A stretch of 64,000 nucleotides of DNA from Flavobacterium sp. J49 (GTDB lineage: Bacteria; Bacteroidota; Bacteroidia; Flavobacteriales; Flavobacteriaceae). Below are positions 35,582 through 44,542 of this stretch, piece after piece. The position numbers and the translations under genes were made by a program. Within the stretch, counting starts at the first letter, position 1; each line of letters begins with the position of its first letter. The DNA is taken from positions 124,001-188,000 of the forward strand of contig NZ_JAAQQU010000098.1 of NCBI RefSeq assembly GCF_011742145.1, read 5' to 3'. The notes below the pieces were generated by a model. The model saw only the letters and a program-made list of their open reading frames with translations. It made no database searches and was not told where the DNA came from.

Positions 35582-36334
35582 TTATTCTTCTGTATTTCGG
35601 TTGGCCAAGGCCACCTTAATTTCTTTGTAATTTTTATTTACCTTATTGAACACTCTTTCTCTAAAGGAATATTCCACTTCGCCATCAACTTGAGAAAGTA
35701 AGCTTTTGGGATCCACTTTTAAAGTCGACTTCTGACTGGCTTTTTCTTTGGCGGATTTGTCTAAATCGGCTAACAAACTTTCGTCTGACTTTACACTGAT
35801 GGGTTTTCTAATGACAATTTCCTTTGGCTCCATTACTTTTGGCAAGCTTTTTTGGGCTACATCAGACGAGTATTGGAATTCAATTGGTTTGTCTTTGATG
35901 ATTTGATTTTGATTGTTGGTTGATTGATTATTGATTGAAACTCCTTGATTGTTGGTTGGCAGTTGGCGGTTTTTGTTTGCTGGCTGAACCTCCGAAGTGG
36001 CGATTGCTTCGTTCTGTTTCTGTATTTCTACGATTGGCGCTTGAATGTCATTGCTTTTGTTTTGAGTTGTGTCGATTTTAGTTTCTGTTCCAACTACAGT
36101 ATTAATGGTATTAATTTCTGTACCATTTTGATTGAACAAAAACAAACCAAGTGTTACGAATACCAAAATGCTGGCAGCAATAAACAAAAAGCCAAAAGGT
36201 TTTCTTGTTTTTTTTTCTTCAGACACTGAAAGCATGGCATCCAATCGGTCCCAAGCTTGAGCTGACGGTTGAATTTCTCTGGCATTCAACTTTTCTCTGA
36301 ACTGTTTGTCTATTTTATTCGGTTCCATTTTCAT
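35582..36334 (-). CDS. Probable anti-sigma factor, single-pass membrane protein
   Basis: The 250-residue protein has a cytoplasmic N-terminal segment of about 45 residues (KIDKQFREKLNAREIQPSAQ, then WDRLDAML), one membrane helix (about 47-65) and a periplasmic low-complexity Asn/Gln/Thr-rich linker. It ends with a basic, conserved-looking segment, YSFRERVFNKVNKNYKE. Size, topology and a 20-bp overlap with the ECF sigma gene upstream support anti-sigma function. No enzyme motif is visible. Confidence 0.72.
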   Translation of the reverse strand: MKMEPNKIDKQFREKLNAREIQPSAQAWDRLDAMLSVSEEKKTRKPFGFLFIAASILVFVTLGLFLFNQNGTEINTINTVVGTETKIDTTQNKSNDIQAPIVEIQKQNEAIATSEVQPANKNRQLPTNNQGVSINNQSTNNQNQIIKDKPIEFQYSSDVAQKSLPKVMEPKEIVIRKPISVKSDESLLADLDKSAKEKASQKSTLKVDPKSLLSQVDGEVEYSFRERVFNKVNKNYKEIKVALANRNTEE

Positions 36335-36875
36335 AATTTTTTAATTTCTTAACATTCTCCTGCAACATTTTTCGAGCATGTGATAATTGTGACTTCGAAG
36401 TACCTTCGCTGATGCCTAACATGGCCGCAATTTCATTGTGTTTGAATCCTTCTATCGCATATAAGTTGAAAATCATTTTATAGCCGTCGGGTAAACTGTC
36501 AATCAAGAACTGTATGTCTTCCACCGAAAACTGACTTTCAATATTATTGTGTCTTTCTTCGAAATACGTTTCGTCTTCAATAAACTTTACTTTTTTCTGC
36601 ACTCTTATAAACGAAATACATTCGTTAATCATTACGCGACGAATCCAACCTTCAAAACTGCCTTTGTGTTCAAAATTCTTAAGATTGGTGAAGACTTTCA
36701 TAAAAGCCGTAATCATAATGTCTTCTGCTTGGTGTATATCTTTAATATACTGACGGCAAACACTCAGCATTTTCGGAGCGTATTTGGAATAAATCTGATG
36801 CTGTGCGTGGCGATTGTTTTCGACAGCCAGTTCGATTAATTCTTTTTCCTCTTGATGTAAGTTGATTACTTTCAA
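36315..36875 (-). CDS. ECF-type RNA polymerase sigma factor
   Basis: The 186-residue protein has sigma region 2 (about 22-90, with YIKDIHQAEDIMITAFMKVF and GWIRRVMINECISFIR) and region 4 (about 120-172, LPDGYKMIFNLYAIEGFKHN and LGISEGTSKSQLSHARKM). There is no region 1 or 3, as in group IV (ECF) factors. It is first in a three-gene operon with an anti-sigma factor and an outer-membrane protein. Confidence 0.93.
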   Translation of the reverse strand: MKVINLHQEEKELIELAVENNRHAQHQIYSKYAPKMLSVCRQYIKDIHQAEDIMITAFMKVFTNLKNFEHKGSFEGWIRRVMINECISFIRVQKKVKFIEDETYFEERHNNIESQFSVEDIQFLIDSLPDGYKMIFNLYAIEGFKHNEIAAMLGISEGTSKSQLSHARKMLQENVKKLKNYENGTE

Positions 36876-37024
36876 AACGCTTGGTTAGTTTGTTCTATTA
36901 GCATAGACGAGAGTCATCGAAAAATGGTTGCATGATGATTTGAAAAAAAATAAATTTTAAAATAAAAATGTTGCGAATCTCAGTAAAATCAATGCTTTGC
37001 GGCGGAAAATATTTTTTAAAAAAA

Positions 37025-38005
37025 TTACTTTTTCCTTTCGATAACGTAATTTACCATAAGCGAAAGCGCGTCTCTATAGTTAGATTGGGGGAAATTTTCA
37101 AGGATTTGAAGCGCTTCTTCTTGGAATTGCACCATTTTTTGTTCGGCATACTGCAAGCCGTTTTTGTCTTTTACAAATTGGATGACTTCCTTAACGCGCT
37201 TTTTGTCTTTGTTATAGTTTTTAATCGAATTGATGCACCAGCTTTTTTCTTTTTCGGAACAATTGTTCAGGGCATGAATTAGCGGCAAAGTCATTTTTTG
37301 TTCTTTAATATCGATCCCGGTTGGTTTGCCGATAGCGTCATCGGTATAATCGAACAAGTCGTCTTTGATTTGGAAAGCCATTCCTATGAGCTCACCAAAT
37401 TTACGCATGGCTTCAACTTGAACCTCATCTTCTGAAACCGATTTGGCACCGAGCGCGCAACAAGACGCAATTAAAGTTGCCGTTTTTTTTCGAATGATTT
37501 CATAGTAAACATCTTCTACGATATCTAATCTTCGGGCTTTTTCTATTTGGAGTAATTCGCCTTCACTCATTTCACGTACTGCTACAGAAATTATTCGAAG
37601 CAAATCAAAATCGCCGTGGTCAATAGATAGCAATAATCCTTTAGATAATAAATAATCACCTACTAAAACCGCGATTTTGTTTTTCCACAAAGCATTGATG
37701 GAGAAAAATCCGCGTCGACGATTGCTGTCATCTACCACGTCATCATGAACCAAAGTTGCCGTGTGAATCAATTCGATTACTGAAGCTCCGCGATAAGTTC
37801 TTTCATTGACTTCGCCTTTTTCAGAAAGCATTTTGGCCACCAGAAAAACAAACATGGGCCGCATTTGCTTCCCTTTTCGGTTGACAATATAATAGGTGAT
37901 TCTGTTTAAAAGCGCTACCTTAGAAGTCATTGATTCGTAGAACTTTTTCTCGAAAAGTTCCATTTCTTCTTGGATAGGCTTTTTTATTTGCGAAGTAATA
38001 TTCAT
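37025..38005 (-). CDS. Polyprenyl synthetase (trans-isoprenyl diphosphate synthase)
   Basis: The 326-residue enzyme extends allylic diphosphates with IPP, probably making an octaprenyl-length chain for menaquinone. Both aspartate-rich motifs are present: VHDDVVDDSNRRRG and FQIKDDLFDYTDD. The start at 38005 (MNITSQIKKPIQEEMELFEK) gives normal family length; an upstream in-frame ATG at 38122 overlaps the divergent lipoprotein gene region. Chain length cannot be read from sequence with certainty. Confidence 0.93.
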   Translation of the reverse strand: MNITSQIKKPIQEEMELFEKKFYESMTSKVALLNRITYYIVNRKGKQMRPMFVFLVAKMLSEKGEVNERTYRGASVIELIHTATLVHDDVVDDSNRRRGFFSINALWKNKIAVLVGDYLLSKGLLLSIDHGDFDLLRIISVAVREMSEGELLQIEKARRLDIVEDVYYEIIRKKTATLIASCCALGAKSVSEDEVQVEAMRKFGELIGMAFQIKDDLFDYTDDAIGKPTGIDIKEQKMTLPLIHALNNCSEKEKSWCINSIKNYNKDKKRVKEVIQFVKDKNGLQYAEQKMVQFQEEALQILENFPQSNYRDALSLMVNYVIERKK

Positions 38006-38134
38006 TAAAATAACAACCGAGTTCCATCGGGCATTCAAAGATACAATAATGGAACCGTTTGAAAAAAATATTTCCCTTTGATTAAACCTTTTGTGAATTT
38101 TATATTCCAACATTGGAACCAAAAAATAACAGAT

Positions 38135-38968
38135 ATGAAAATTAAAAATCTTGTATTAGGATTGACTTTATCAACTTTTATCCTAAGCTGTAGCAAAGAT
38201 GAGAGCAACAGTAGCTCGTCTGAATTAAGTGAGGCAAGAGTGAGTGCCAAAATTGATATGGTAACTGAAGATGTAGCCAAAATTGCCGAAGACCAATATG
38301 CCCTTCAGGCCAATCCGGGCGCCGGAAGAAACAGCGAACTTGAAACGCAGGCATTACCACCTTGTGCTACTGTTGATATTCAACTAACGGCCACTTCTTG
38401 GATTAGAACGGTAACTTTTGACAATTGTACTTTACCCAACGGAAATGTAATCGACGGAACAATCATAGTAAGCGGGAGCTTGAATTTTGACACACCATCT
38501 TATACTATTATTTACAGTTTTGTTGATTTCCACCACAATGATATCTTAATCGAAGGTAACAGAAACATTGTTAGAAGTTTACAAAGCACAACTACTTTAG
38601 CCGCGGTTCATCCGGTAGCTTCAATGTCAATTGATATGACGGTAACTTTCCCTAACGGAAATGTTTATCATAGAGAAGGAAACAGAGTAAGAGAAATGAT
38701 TGAAGGATTTGGTACCCCAATGATTTGGGCTGATAATGTGTTTTCAATTTCAGGAAGTTGGACTACTACTTTCCCAGCCGGAACCAGAACTTCAACCATC
38801 ACAACGCCGTTAAGAGTAGAGGCCGACTGCCCACACATTGTTAGCGGAGTGGTAAACATTGTTGGAACCAACAATACTGCAACTTTAGATTACGGAAATG
38901 GTGATTGTGATAACCAAGCCACACTAACCGTCAACGGTAACACGACAACAATTAACTTAGGAAATTAA
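38135..38968 (+). CDS. Lipoprotein of unknown function
   Basis: I do not recognise this 277-residue protein. It has a lipoprotein signal with lipobox FILSC (Cys19) and an acidic, Ser-rich linker. The body is rich in Thr, Asn and Val, probably all beta, with pairs of cysteines (PPCATVDI, FDNCTLPNGN, EADCPHIV, GNGDCDNQ) that could form disulfides. VTFPNGNVYHREGNR and the repeated FDNCTLPNGNVIDGT-like phrases suggest a duplicated beta motif. It is divergent from the polyprenyl synthetase gene and ends at a strong terminator. Confidence 0.82.
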   Translation: MKIKNLVLGLTLSTFILSCSKDESNSSSSELSEARVSAKIDMVTEDVAKIAEDQYALQANPGAGRNSELETQALPPCATVDIQLTATSWIRTVTFDNCTLPNGNVIDGTIIVSGSLNFDTPSYTIIYSFVDFHHNDILIEGNRNIVRSLQSTTTLAAVHPVASMSIDMTVTFPNGNVYHREGNRVREMIEGFGTPMIWADNVFSISGSWTTTFPAGTRTSTITTPLRVEADCPHIVSGVVNIVGTNNTATLDYGNGDCDNQATLTVNGNTTTINLGN

Positions 38969-38998
38969 TTTTATTTGAACTTAGTTATAAAAAGAAGA

Positions 38999-39024
38999 AG
39001 CTCCCAAATATGGGAGCTTTTTTT
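38999..39024. terminator. Bidirectional terminator between lipoprotein gene and rlmN
   Basis: AAGCTCCCAAATATGGGAGCTT with flanking A and T runs, between convergent genes. Confidence 0.85.
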
Positions 39025-40063
39025 ATGATTTATTGGCCAACTGACCACAAGCAGCATCTATATCTTTTCCTCGACTGCGGCGTACTTTGGCTACAATATC
39101 GTATTTGCTCAAAGCCTTGATGTAATTGTCTATTGCTTCGTCAGAAGCTTGCTGAAATTCACCGTCATCAATGGGGTTGTATTCAATTAAATTGACTTTA
39201 CAAGGCACATATTTACAGAATTTCACCAAAGCATCTATCGAGGCTTTATCATCGTTAATGCCTTTCCAAACGACATATTCATAAGTAACTTTGCTTTTTG
39301 TTTTTTGATACCAATATTGCAAAGCTTCTTTCAATTCGGGCAATTGGAAGTTTTTAGTGAAGGGCATAATGTGATTGCGAGTTTCTTCAATAGCCGAATG
39401 TAAGGAAACTGCTAATTTAAATTTCACCTCATCATCCGCCATTTTTTTAATCATTTTAGAAACTCCCGAAGTAGAAACCGTAATGCGCTTAGGCGACATG
39501 CCCAAACCTTCTTCAGAGGTAATCATGTCAATGGCTTTCATCACGTTGTTGTAATTCATCAACGGTTCACCCATACCCATAAAAACAATATTCGACAACG
39601 GACGATTGTAATACAAACGGCTTTCTCGGTCAATCGCCACTACTTGGTCATAGATTTCTCCCGGTTCCAAATTTCGCATTCTTTTCAAACGTGCTGTGGC
39701 ACAAAAATTACAATCCAAACTACAACCTACTTGACTCGAAACGCAAGCTGTGGTTCTGGTTTCTGTGGGAATCAAAACGCTTTCCACGATTAAACCATCG
39801 TGCAAACGAACCGCATTTTTGACCGTTCCGTCTTCGCTTCGTTGCATGGTATCGACTTTGATATGGTTAATCACGAAGTTATTTTCGAGCATCGCACGGG
39901 TTTCTTTAGACACATTGGTCATGTCTTCAAAATTATGTGATGCTTTACTCCAAAGCCATTCATAGACTTGATTGCCACGAAACGCTTTGTCTCCATTGGC
40001 CACAAAAAAATCACGCAATTGGGCTTTGGTCAAACTTCGGATGTCTTTTTTCTCGATTTCCAT
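39023..40063 (-). CDS. rlmN: Dual-specificity RNA methyltransferase RlmN
   Basis: The 346-residue radical-SAM enzyme methylates C2 of A2503 in 23S rRNA and A37 of some tRNAs. The cluster motif is CSLDCNFC at 114-121 (Cys114, 118, 121). Cys107 and Cys339 (AACGQL) match the two catalytic cysteines of E. coli RlmN. VFMGMGEPLMNYNNV and PCKVNLIEYNP are further landmarks. It is divergent from the O-methyltransferase. Confidence 0.96.
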   Translation of the reverse strand: MEIEKKDIRSLTKAQLRDFFVANGDKAFRGNQVYEWLWSKASHNFEDMTNVSKETRAMLENNFVINHIKVDTMQRSEDGTVKNAVRLHDGLIVESVLIPTETRTTACVSSQVGCSLDCNFCATARLKRMRNLEPGEIYDQVVAIDRESRLYYNRPLSNIVFMGMGEPLMNYNNVMKAIDMITSEEGLGMSPKRITVSTSGVSKMIKKMADDEVKFKLAVSLHSAIEETRNHIMPFTKNFQLPELKEALQYWYQKTKSKVTYEYVVWKGINDDKASIDALVKFCKYVPCKVNLIEYNPIDDGEFQQASDEAIDNYIKALSKYDIVAKVRRSRGKDIDAACGQLANKS

Positions 40064-40084
40064 GGCGCAAAGTTAGTCATAAAG

Positions 40085-40116
40085 TTGAAATACTAATTTT
40101 GGAATTTGTAATTTTG
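40085..40116 (+). promoter_or_regulatory. Flavobacterial promoter for the O-methyltransferase gene
   Basis: TTG at 40085-40087, a 21-bp spacer and TAATTTTG at 40109-40116 match the -33/-7 consensus. Transcription should begin about 14 nt before the ATG at 40136. A second TAATTTTG lies at 40094-40101. Confidence 0.65.
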
Positions 40117-40135
40117 ACTTTTGAAATTGATTCTT

Positions 40136-40777
40136 ATGCATTTCCTCTCCGACGAATTAGACCACTATGTAACCCAACATTCCCAAGACGAGCCGGAATT
40201 GTTGGCACAATTGAACAAAGAAACCCATCAAAAAATCTTGCAACCTCGCATGTTGAGCGGTCATTTTCAAGGCAGAGTTTTGAGCATGTTGTCGAAAATT
40301 ATTCATCCGAAGCATGTACTGGAAATTGGCACTTATACTGGTTATGCCACTTTGTGCATGGCAGAAGGTTTAGCCGAAAACGGAACCATTGACACCATTG
40401 ATGTAAATGAAGAATTAGTCGATTTTCAACGAAAATATTTTGACCGCAGCGAATGGGGCAAACAGATTGTTCAACATCTCGGCAGTGCAATTGACGTTAT
40501 TCCTACTTTAGATAAAAAATACGATTTGGTCTTCATTGATGCTGATAAGGACAATTATATCAACTACTTTCATTTGGTGATACCCATCATGAACAAAGGA
40601 GGCATTATTTTATCTGACAACGTGTTGTGGAGCGGGAAAGTTTTAGAAGAAGTTAAGCCCAATGATAAAACCACCAAACTTATCATGGCCTATAACGAAT
40701 TATTGAAAAATGATTCGAGAGTAGAAACCGTTTTATTGCCTATTCGAGATGGTTTGACTGTTTCGAGAGTGAAATAA
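40136..40777 (+). CDS. Class I SAM-dependent O-methyltransferase
   Basis: The 213-residue protein resembles catechol/caffeoyl-CoA-type O-methyltransferases: SAM motif VLEIGTYTGYATLCMAEGL (about 64-82), acidic IDTIDVNEELVDFQRKYF, and metal-site VFIDADKDNYINYF with GGIILSDNVLWSGKV. Start at ATG 40136 (MHFLSDELDHYV), since the codon at 40121 in the same frame is TTG and sits at the predicted transcription start. Substrate unknown. Confidence 0.9.
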   Translation: MHFLSDELDHYVTQHSQDEPELLAQLNKETHQKILQPRMLSGHFQGRVLSMLSKIIHPKHVLEIGTYTGYATLCMAEGLAENGTIDTIDVNEELVDFQRKYFDRSEWGKQIVQHLGSAIDVIPTLDKKYDLVFIDADKDNYINYFHLVIPIMNKGGIILSDNVLWSGKVLEEVKPNDKTTKLIMAYNELLKNDSRVETVLLPIRDGLTVSRVK

Positions 40778-40780
40778 AGC

Positions 40781-40808
40781 ACGAAGTTAGAACTACGAAG
40801 TACGAAGT
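40781..40808. repeat. ACGAAGT repeats overlapping the end of the PAP2 gene
   Basis: ACGAAGT occurs at 40781, 40795 and 40802. The last two copies encode the final residues of the PAP2 protein and its stop, so the repeat has apparently become coding. Confidence 0.65.
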
Positions 40809-41350
40809 ATATACTTAGAATATAATTTGTAACCCATAAATCCTGCAATGGCGCCAAAAGCATAGCCGGTTAGTATATCCGTTGGAAAATGTAAGCCCAG
40901 ATAAATTCTACTATAAGCAAAAATCAATGGAAATAGAAACAGCCAATAAGCGTGTTTATAGTATCTCTTTAAAATCATAAAAGTCAACACCGTACTGGCC
41001 ATAGAATTGGTCGCATGCCCTGAGAAAAAACTAAAAGATTTACTGGTTTTCACTAATCTTATAATACCATTAATCTCGGTATCATTACAAGGACGCAAAC
41101 GCTCAAAACTGTATTTGAAAAGATTGACGGTTTGGTCACAAATGAGAATCATCACCGCAATGAAAAGTACATAGAAGCCAAATTTCTTCCAGCCGATTTT
41201 CTTTTGTAACCAATAAAAAACGAATAAAAAAATCGGAGCCCAATTGAGTTGCTTAGTTATAATCAACCACAATCCATCCCATCTTTCAGAACCTAAACCG
41301 TTCAGAAAAACCAGCAATTCCTTGTCGAGGTCAATTATTTTTTCAAGCAT
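40793..41350 (-). CDS. PAP2-superfamily phosphatase
   Basis: The 185-residue membrane phosphatase has about five helices and the three PAP2 signature blocks: KYSFERLRPC, SFFSGHATNSMAS and RIYLGLHFPTDILTG. Undecaprenyl-diphosphate or phosphatidate-type lipids are likely substrates; the family does not decide which. Its ATG overlaps the tatA-like stop by one base. The last codons come from an ACGAAGT repeat. Confidence 0.9.
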   Translation of the reverse strand: MLEKIIDLDKELLVFLNGLGSERWDGLWLIITKQLNWAPIFLFVFYWLQKKIGWKKFGFYVLFIAVMILICDQTVNLFKYSFERLRPCNDTEINGIIRLVKTSKSFSFFSGHATNSMASTVLTFMILKRYYKHAYWLFLFPLIFAYSRIYLGLHFPTDILTGYAFGAIAGFMGYKLYSKYILRTS

Positions 41351-41673
41351 TAAAATTGGCGTTTAATCGGACCGGTTAAAGTGTCTAAATCTTCTGCGGC
41401 TTTATTAACATCGGGTAATATATTTTCAGAAACATTGCTTTTCACTTTGTCTACTTCGTCGGTAAAAGTGGAAGTCAATTCCTTTACAGAGCTGTTGATT
41501 TCCTGAACGTCAGCGCTTTTTTGAATTTCTGATTTGATGTCATTGGTAGCATTTTTCAATTGCGCCATTATTTTGCCAAGCGTTCTGGCAATTTCCGGAA
41601 TCTTATCTGAGCCGAAAAGCATCAACGCTATAAAAATGATGAAAATTAATTCGCCGCCGCCTATTCCAAACAT
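41350..41673 (-). CDS. Twin-arginine translocase subunit, TatA/TatE family
   Basis: The 107-residue protein has an N-terminal membrane helix (MFGIGGGELIFIIFIALMLF), the FG hinge and the amphipathic helix SDKIPEIARTLGKIMAQLKN. A charged cytoplasmic tail follows. It would form the Tat pore with TatC, which is not in the window. TatA versus TatB cannot be separated firmly. Confidence 0.9.
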   Translation of the reverse strand: MFGIGGGELIFIIFIALMLFGSDKIPEIARTLGKIMAQLKNATNDIKSEIQKSADVQEINSSVKELTSTFTDEVDKVKSNVSENILPDVNKAAEDLDTLTGPIKRQF

Positions 41674-41718
41674 ATTTTAAATTGCTTAATTATGAAGTCG
41701 CAAAGTTACAAAGTTCTG

Positions 41719-43968
41719 CTAATCAAATTTCGATTTTTCCGTTGTTTTTGGCCAAGAATTATTTGAGGTGTCAATATCCGCTGTTTCTTCCTTGGGATCG
41801 ACTACAATTTTGGAAACCGCTTTTTTGGTGGCAAAAGTTCGACTCACTTCTTTATCATTCATTCTCCAAATTTGTGCCGGGAAATAATGATTTTCCTTAG
41901 TACCATCTTCAAAAGTAATTTCGACAATAATAGGCATAACCAATCCACCCGGTTTGTCAAAAGTGACTTGGTAAAAATACTTAGGCTCATTTAATTTGGC
42001 TTTTTCTTCCGTGCTGAAATTCTTGTTCACATAGTCATCCAAAGCTTGAAAATCTTCTATTTTAAAAGGCTTGTTTAGTTCCGGCTTGTAGGACGTACTT
42101 CCTTCTGCTATCATGTAAACCATCGGACCATTGCGAGAATCCCTGCGGCGACGGGTTTTCATAAAATCGTTAACTTCTTTCGAAGCTTCATTGCTTACAA
42201 AATATTTTTTTACTTCTTTAATCCCAATATCATTGTAGTCTGTGGTATAAAACCAACCTCTCCAAAACCAATCTAAATCGACTGCCGAAGCATCTTCCAT
42301 CGTTCTGAAAAAGTCTTCCGGTGTTGGGTGTTTGAATTTCCAACGATTGGCGTAAGTTTTAAAAGCATAATCAAATAAGTCATGTCCCATAATGGTTTCA
42401 CGCAATATATTCAAGGCGGTGGCCGGTTTTCCGTAGGCATTGTTTCCAAATTGACGCAAACTCTCCGAATTGGTCATTATCGGTTCTAAACCGGTTTGGT
42501 CGCCACTCATATAAGGAATAATATTTTTCGCCGGACCTCGACGGGTTGGAAAATTAGGGTCAAATGTTTTTTCCGCTAAATATTCCATAAATGAGTTTAA
42601 GCCTTCATCCATCCATGTCCACTGTCGCTCATCTGAATTGACAATCATCGGGAAAAAATTGTGCCCGACTTCGTGACAAATTACGCCCAGCATACCATAT
42701 TTAGTTTGGTCACTGTATTTTCCGTTTTCATCCGGACGTCCGAAATTCCAACAAATCATTGGGTATTCCATGCCTTGGTCTCGTGCATTGATAGAAACTG
42801 CCTTAGGATAAGGATAATCAAAAGTATAATTAGAGTAGCTTTTTAGGGTATGTGCTACCATTCGGGTAGAATATTCGCCCCAAAGCGGGTTACCTTCTTT
42901 CGGATACAGAGAAATCGCCATTGAAGTAGTGCTTCCGGTTTTTACTGCCATAGCATCATAAATGAATTTTCTGGAAGTGGAAATCCCAAAATCACGCACA
43001 TTTTCGGCTTTGAATTTCCAAGTTTTTTTCTTGTCTGAAAACCCTTTTTCTGCAGCTTCGGCTTCGGCTTGCGTCACCACAACCACCGGCTTATCGAAAG
43101 ATTTTTCAGCTAGTGCATATCTTTTTAATTGTTCGGCCGTGAACACTTCGTTTCTGTTTTGCAAAGTTCCTGTGGCTTCCATAATATGATCGGCAGGAAC
43201 GGTAATATTGACTTCATAATTCCCAAAAGTCAGCGCAAACTCGCCCGAACCCCAGAACTGCATATTTTGCCAACCCTCAACATCACTGTATACTGCCATT
43301 CTTGGGTAAAACTGAGCTAAAATGTACAAATTATTGCCGTCTTTTTCAAAATGCTCATAGCCCGAACGACCGCCATCCAAAATGTAATTGTTAATGTTAT
43401 ACCACCATTTGATAGAAAAGGTAATCTTTTCTTTGTTCTTCAAAAGCTTAGGTAATTCGATACGCATCATGGTTTGGTTGATGGTATAAGTCATTGGATT
43501 GCCTTGGGCATCTTTTACATACTCGATTCGGAATCCGCCGTCAAAATCTTCTTCTAAATATTTTCTGGAAAAGGCTTGCGCAGAAATGGCCGGATCGGTT
43601 TTATTGCTTTCCACCAAAGGCGAATTGGAGTTTCTGGCTTTTTCGTTTTGATCTAGTTGCACCCAAAGATAATCTAACGATTCCTTAGCATTGTTAGTAT
43701 AAGTGATGGTTTCGGTCCCGTATAACTTTTGATTTTTGTCGTCCAGTTCTACATCGATTTTATAATCTGCTTGTTGCTGATAATATTCCGGTCCGGGCGC
43801 TCCTGAAGCCGTACGATACATATTGGGTGTTGCCAACAAGTCATACATCTGCTTGAATTTATCCGGATTTCTTTCTTCTGATTTGGTTGTTTTAGCTGCT
43901 TCTTGTGCTTGGGTCAAACCCATAACAAACAACCCTAAAATTGATAAAACCTTAGTTTTACGATTCAT
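41719..43968 (-). CDS. M1-family zinc metallopeptidase, exported
   Basis: The 749-residue protein has a signal peptide (MNRKTKVLSILGLFVMGLTQ, then AQ). The gluzincin zinc site is complete: HEVGH at 432-436 and Glu455 in WMDEGLN, with the exact 18-residue spacing. GMEYPMICW at 399-407 replaces the GxMEN exopeptidase motif, so N-terminal amine recognition may differ from classical aminopeptidases. A long N-terminal beta domain precedes the catalytic part. It belongs with the DUF6702 and carboxypeptidase-like genes that follow on the map. Confidence 0.92.
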   Translation of the reverse strand: MNRKTKVLSILGLFVMGLTQAQEAAKTTKSEERNPDKFKQMYDLLATPNMYRTASGAPGPEYYQQQADYKIDVELDDKNQKLYGTETITYTNNAKESLDYLWVQLDQNEKARNSNSPLVESNKTDPAISAQAFSRKYLEEDFDGGFRIEYVKDAQGNPMTYTINQTMMRIELPKLLKNKEKITFSIKWWYNINNYILDGGRSGYEHFEKDGNNLYILAQFYPRMAVYSDVEGWQNMQFWGSGEFALTFGNYEVNITVPADHIMEATGTLQNRNEVFTAEQLKRYALAEKSFDKPVVVVTQAEAEAAEKGFSDKKKTWKFKAENVRDFGISTSRKFIYDAMAVKTGSTTSMAISLYPKEGNPLWGEYSTRMVAHTLKSYSNYTFDYPYPKAVSINARDQGMEYPMICWNFGRPDENGKYSDQTKYGMLGVICHEVGHNFFPMIVNSDERQWTWMDEGLNSFMEYLAEKTFDPNFPTRRGPAKNIIPYMSGDQTGLEPIMTNSESLRQFGNNAYGKPATALNILRETIMGHDLFDYAFKTYANRWKFKHPTPEDFFRTMEDASAVDLDWFWRGWFYTTDYNDIGIKEVKKYFVSNEASKEVNDFMKTRRRRDSRNGPMVYMIAEGSTSYKPELNKPFKIEDFQALDDYVNKNFSTEEKAKLNEPKYFYQVTFDKPGGLVMPIIVEITFEDGTKENHYFPAQIWRMNDKEVSRTFATKKAVSKIVVDPKEETADIDTSNNSWPKTTEKSKFD

Positions 43969-44029
43969 AGCCTAATTTTTTTTAGGTCATAAATGTAAAG
44001 AAATTTAAGTTGATGGAATAAATAGGAAA

Positions 44030-44533
44030 TTATTTTAACATTCCTTTAGTGATTGACGAAGACAGTAAAAGATTCTGCTTTTTACCATTATTGTTAAATT
44101 GGATAATATTTTGTTGCTCAGAATGAACTTCGATTAAGATAGAATTGTCGACTTGAAGCGAGGAAACTTTTCCAATTTCTTTAATGCTTAAATAGCAAAT
44201 CACAACGTTGCTTTCTACCTCACGACTCAAATAAGTATAGACTTTAGATTTTCCGTTGACGGTGAGTTTGAAATGTTCAGACAGGTATTTTTTCAATAAA
44301 AGTATGTCTTCGGCTGTTTCTTTTTCGGTTCCGATGTTGGTGTGTGTTTTATAAGCTTTGCTTACGGCATCATTCAAATCATCCATGAAAATTCGCGTGG
44401 TAATTTCCAATCTTTTTTTCTGCGGCACATAATCAATTTGGTAAATCGCCACATAAAATCGATGTGCCGTCATCGAGGTCAGCCCCAGAAAAAGCAACAA
44501 CAAAACGGCTGTTTTCAATCCTCTTTTCATCAT
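44030..44533 (-). CDS. DUF6702-type exported protein
   Basis: The 167-residue protein has a signal sequence (LKTAVLLLLFLGLTSMTAHR). The body starts HRFYVAIYQIDYVPQKKRLE and continues ITTRIFMDDLNDAV, the pattern of a family of unknown function (DUF6702 as far as I recall) commonly encoded beside M1 peptidases in Flavobacteria. No catalytic motif is visible. It lies 61 bp upstream of the M1 gene on the same strand and 9 bp after the next gene. Confidence 0.78.
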   Translation of the reverse strand: MMKRGLKTAVLLLLFLGLTSMTAHRFYVAIYQIDYVPQKKRLEITTRIFMDDLNDAVSKAYKTHTNIGTEKETAEDILLLKKYLSEHFKLTVNGKSKVYTYLSREVESNVVICYLSIKEIGKVSSLQVDNSILIEVHSEQQNIIQFNNNGKKQNLLLSSSITKGMLK

Positions 44534-44542
44534 TCAAAAATG

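Noticed and set aside
38006..38122. 39-residue extension of the polyprenyl synthetase
   Set aside because: It covers the divergent promoter region and overlaps toward the lipoprotein gene; the 326-residue form fits the family.
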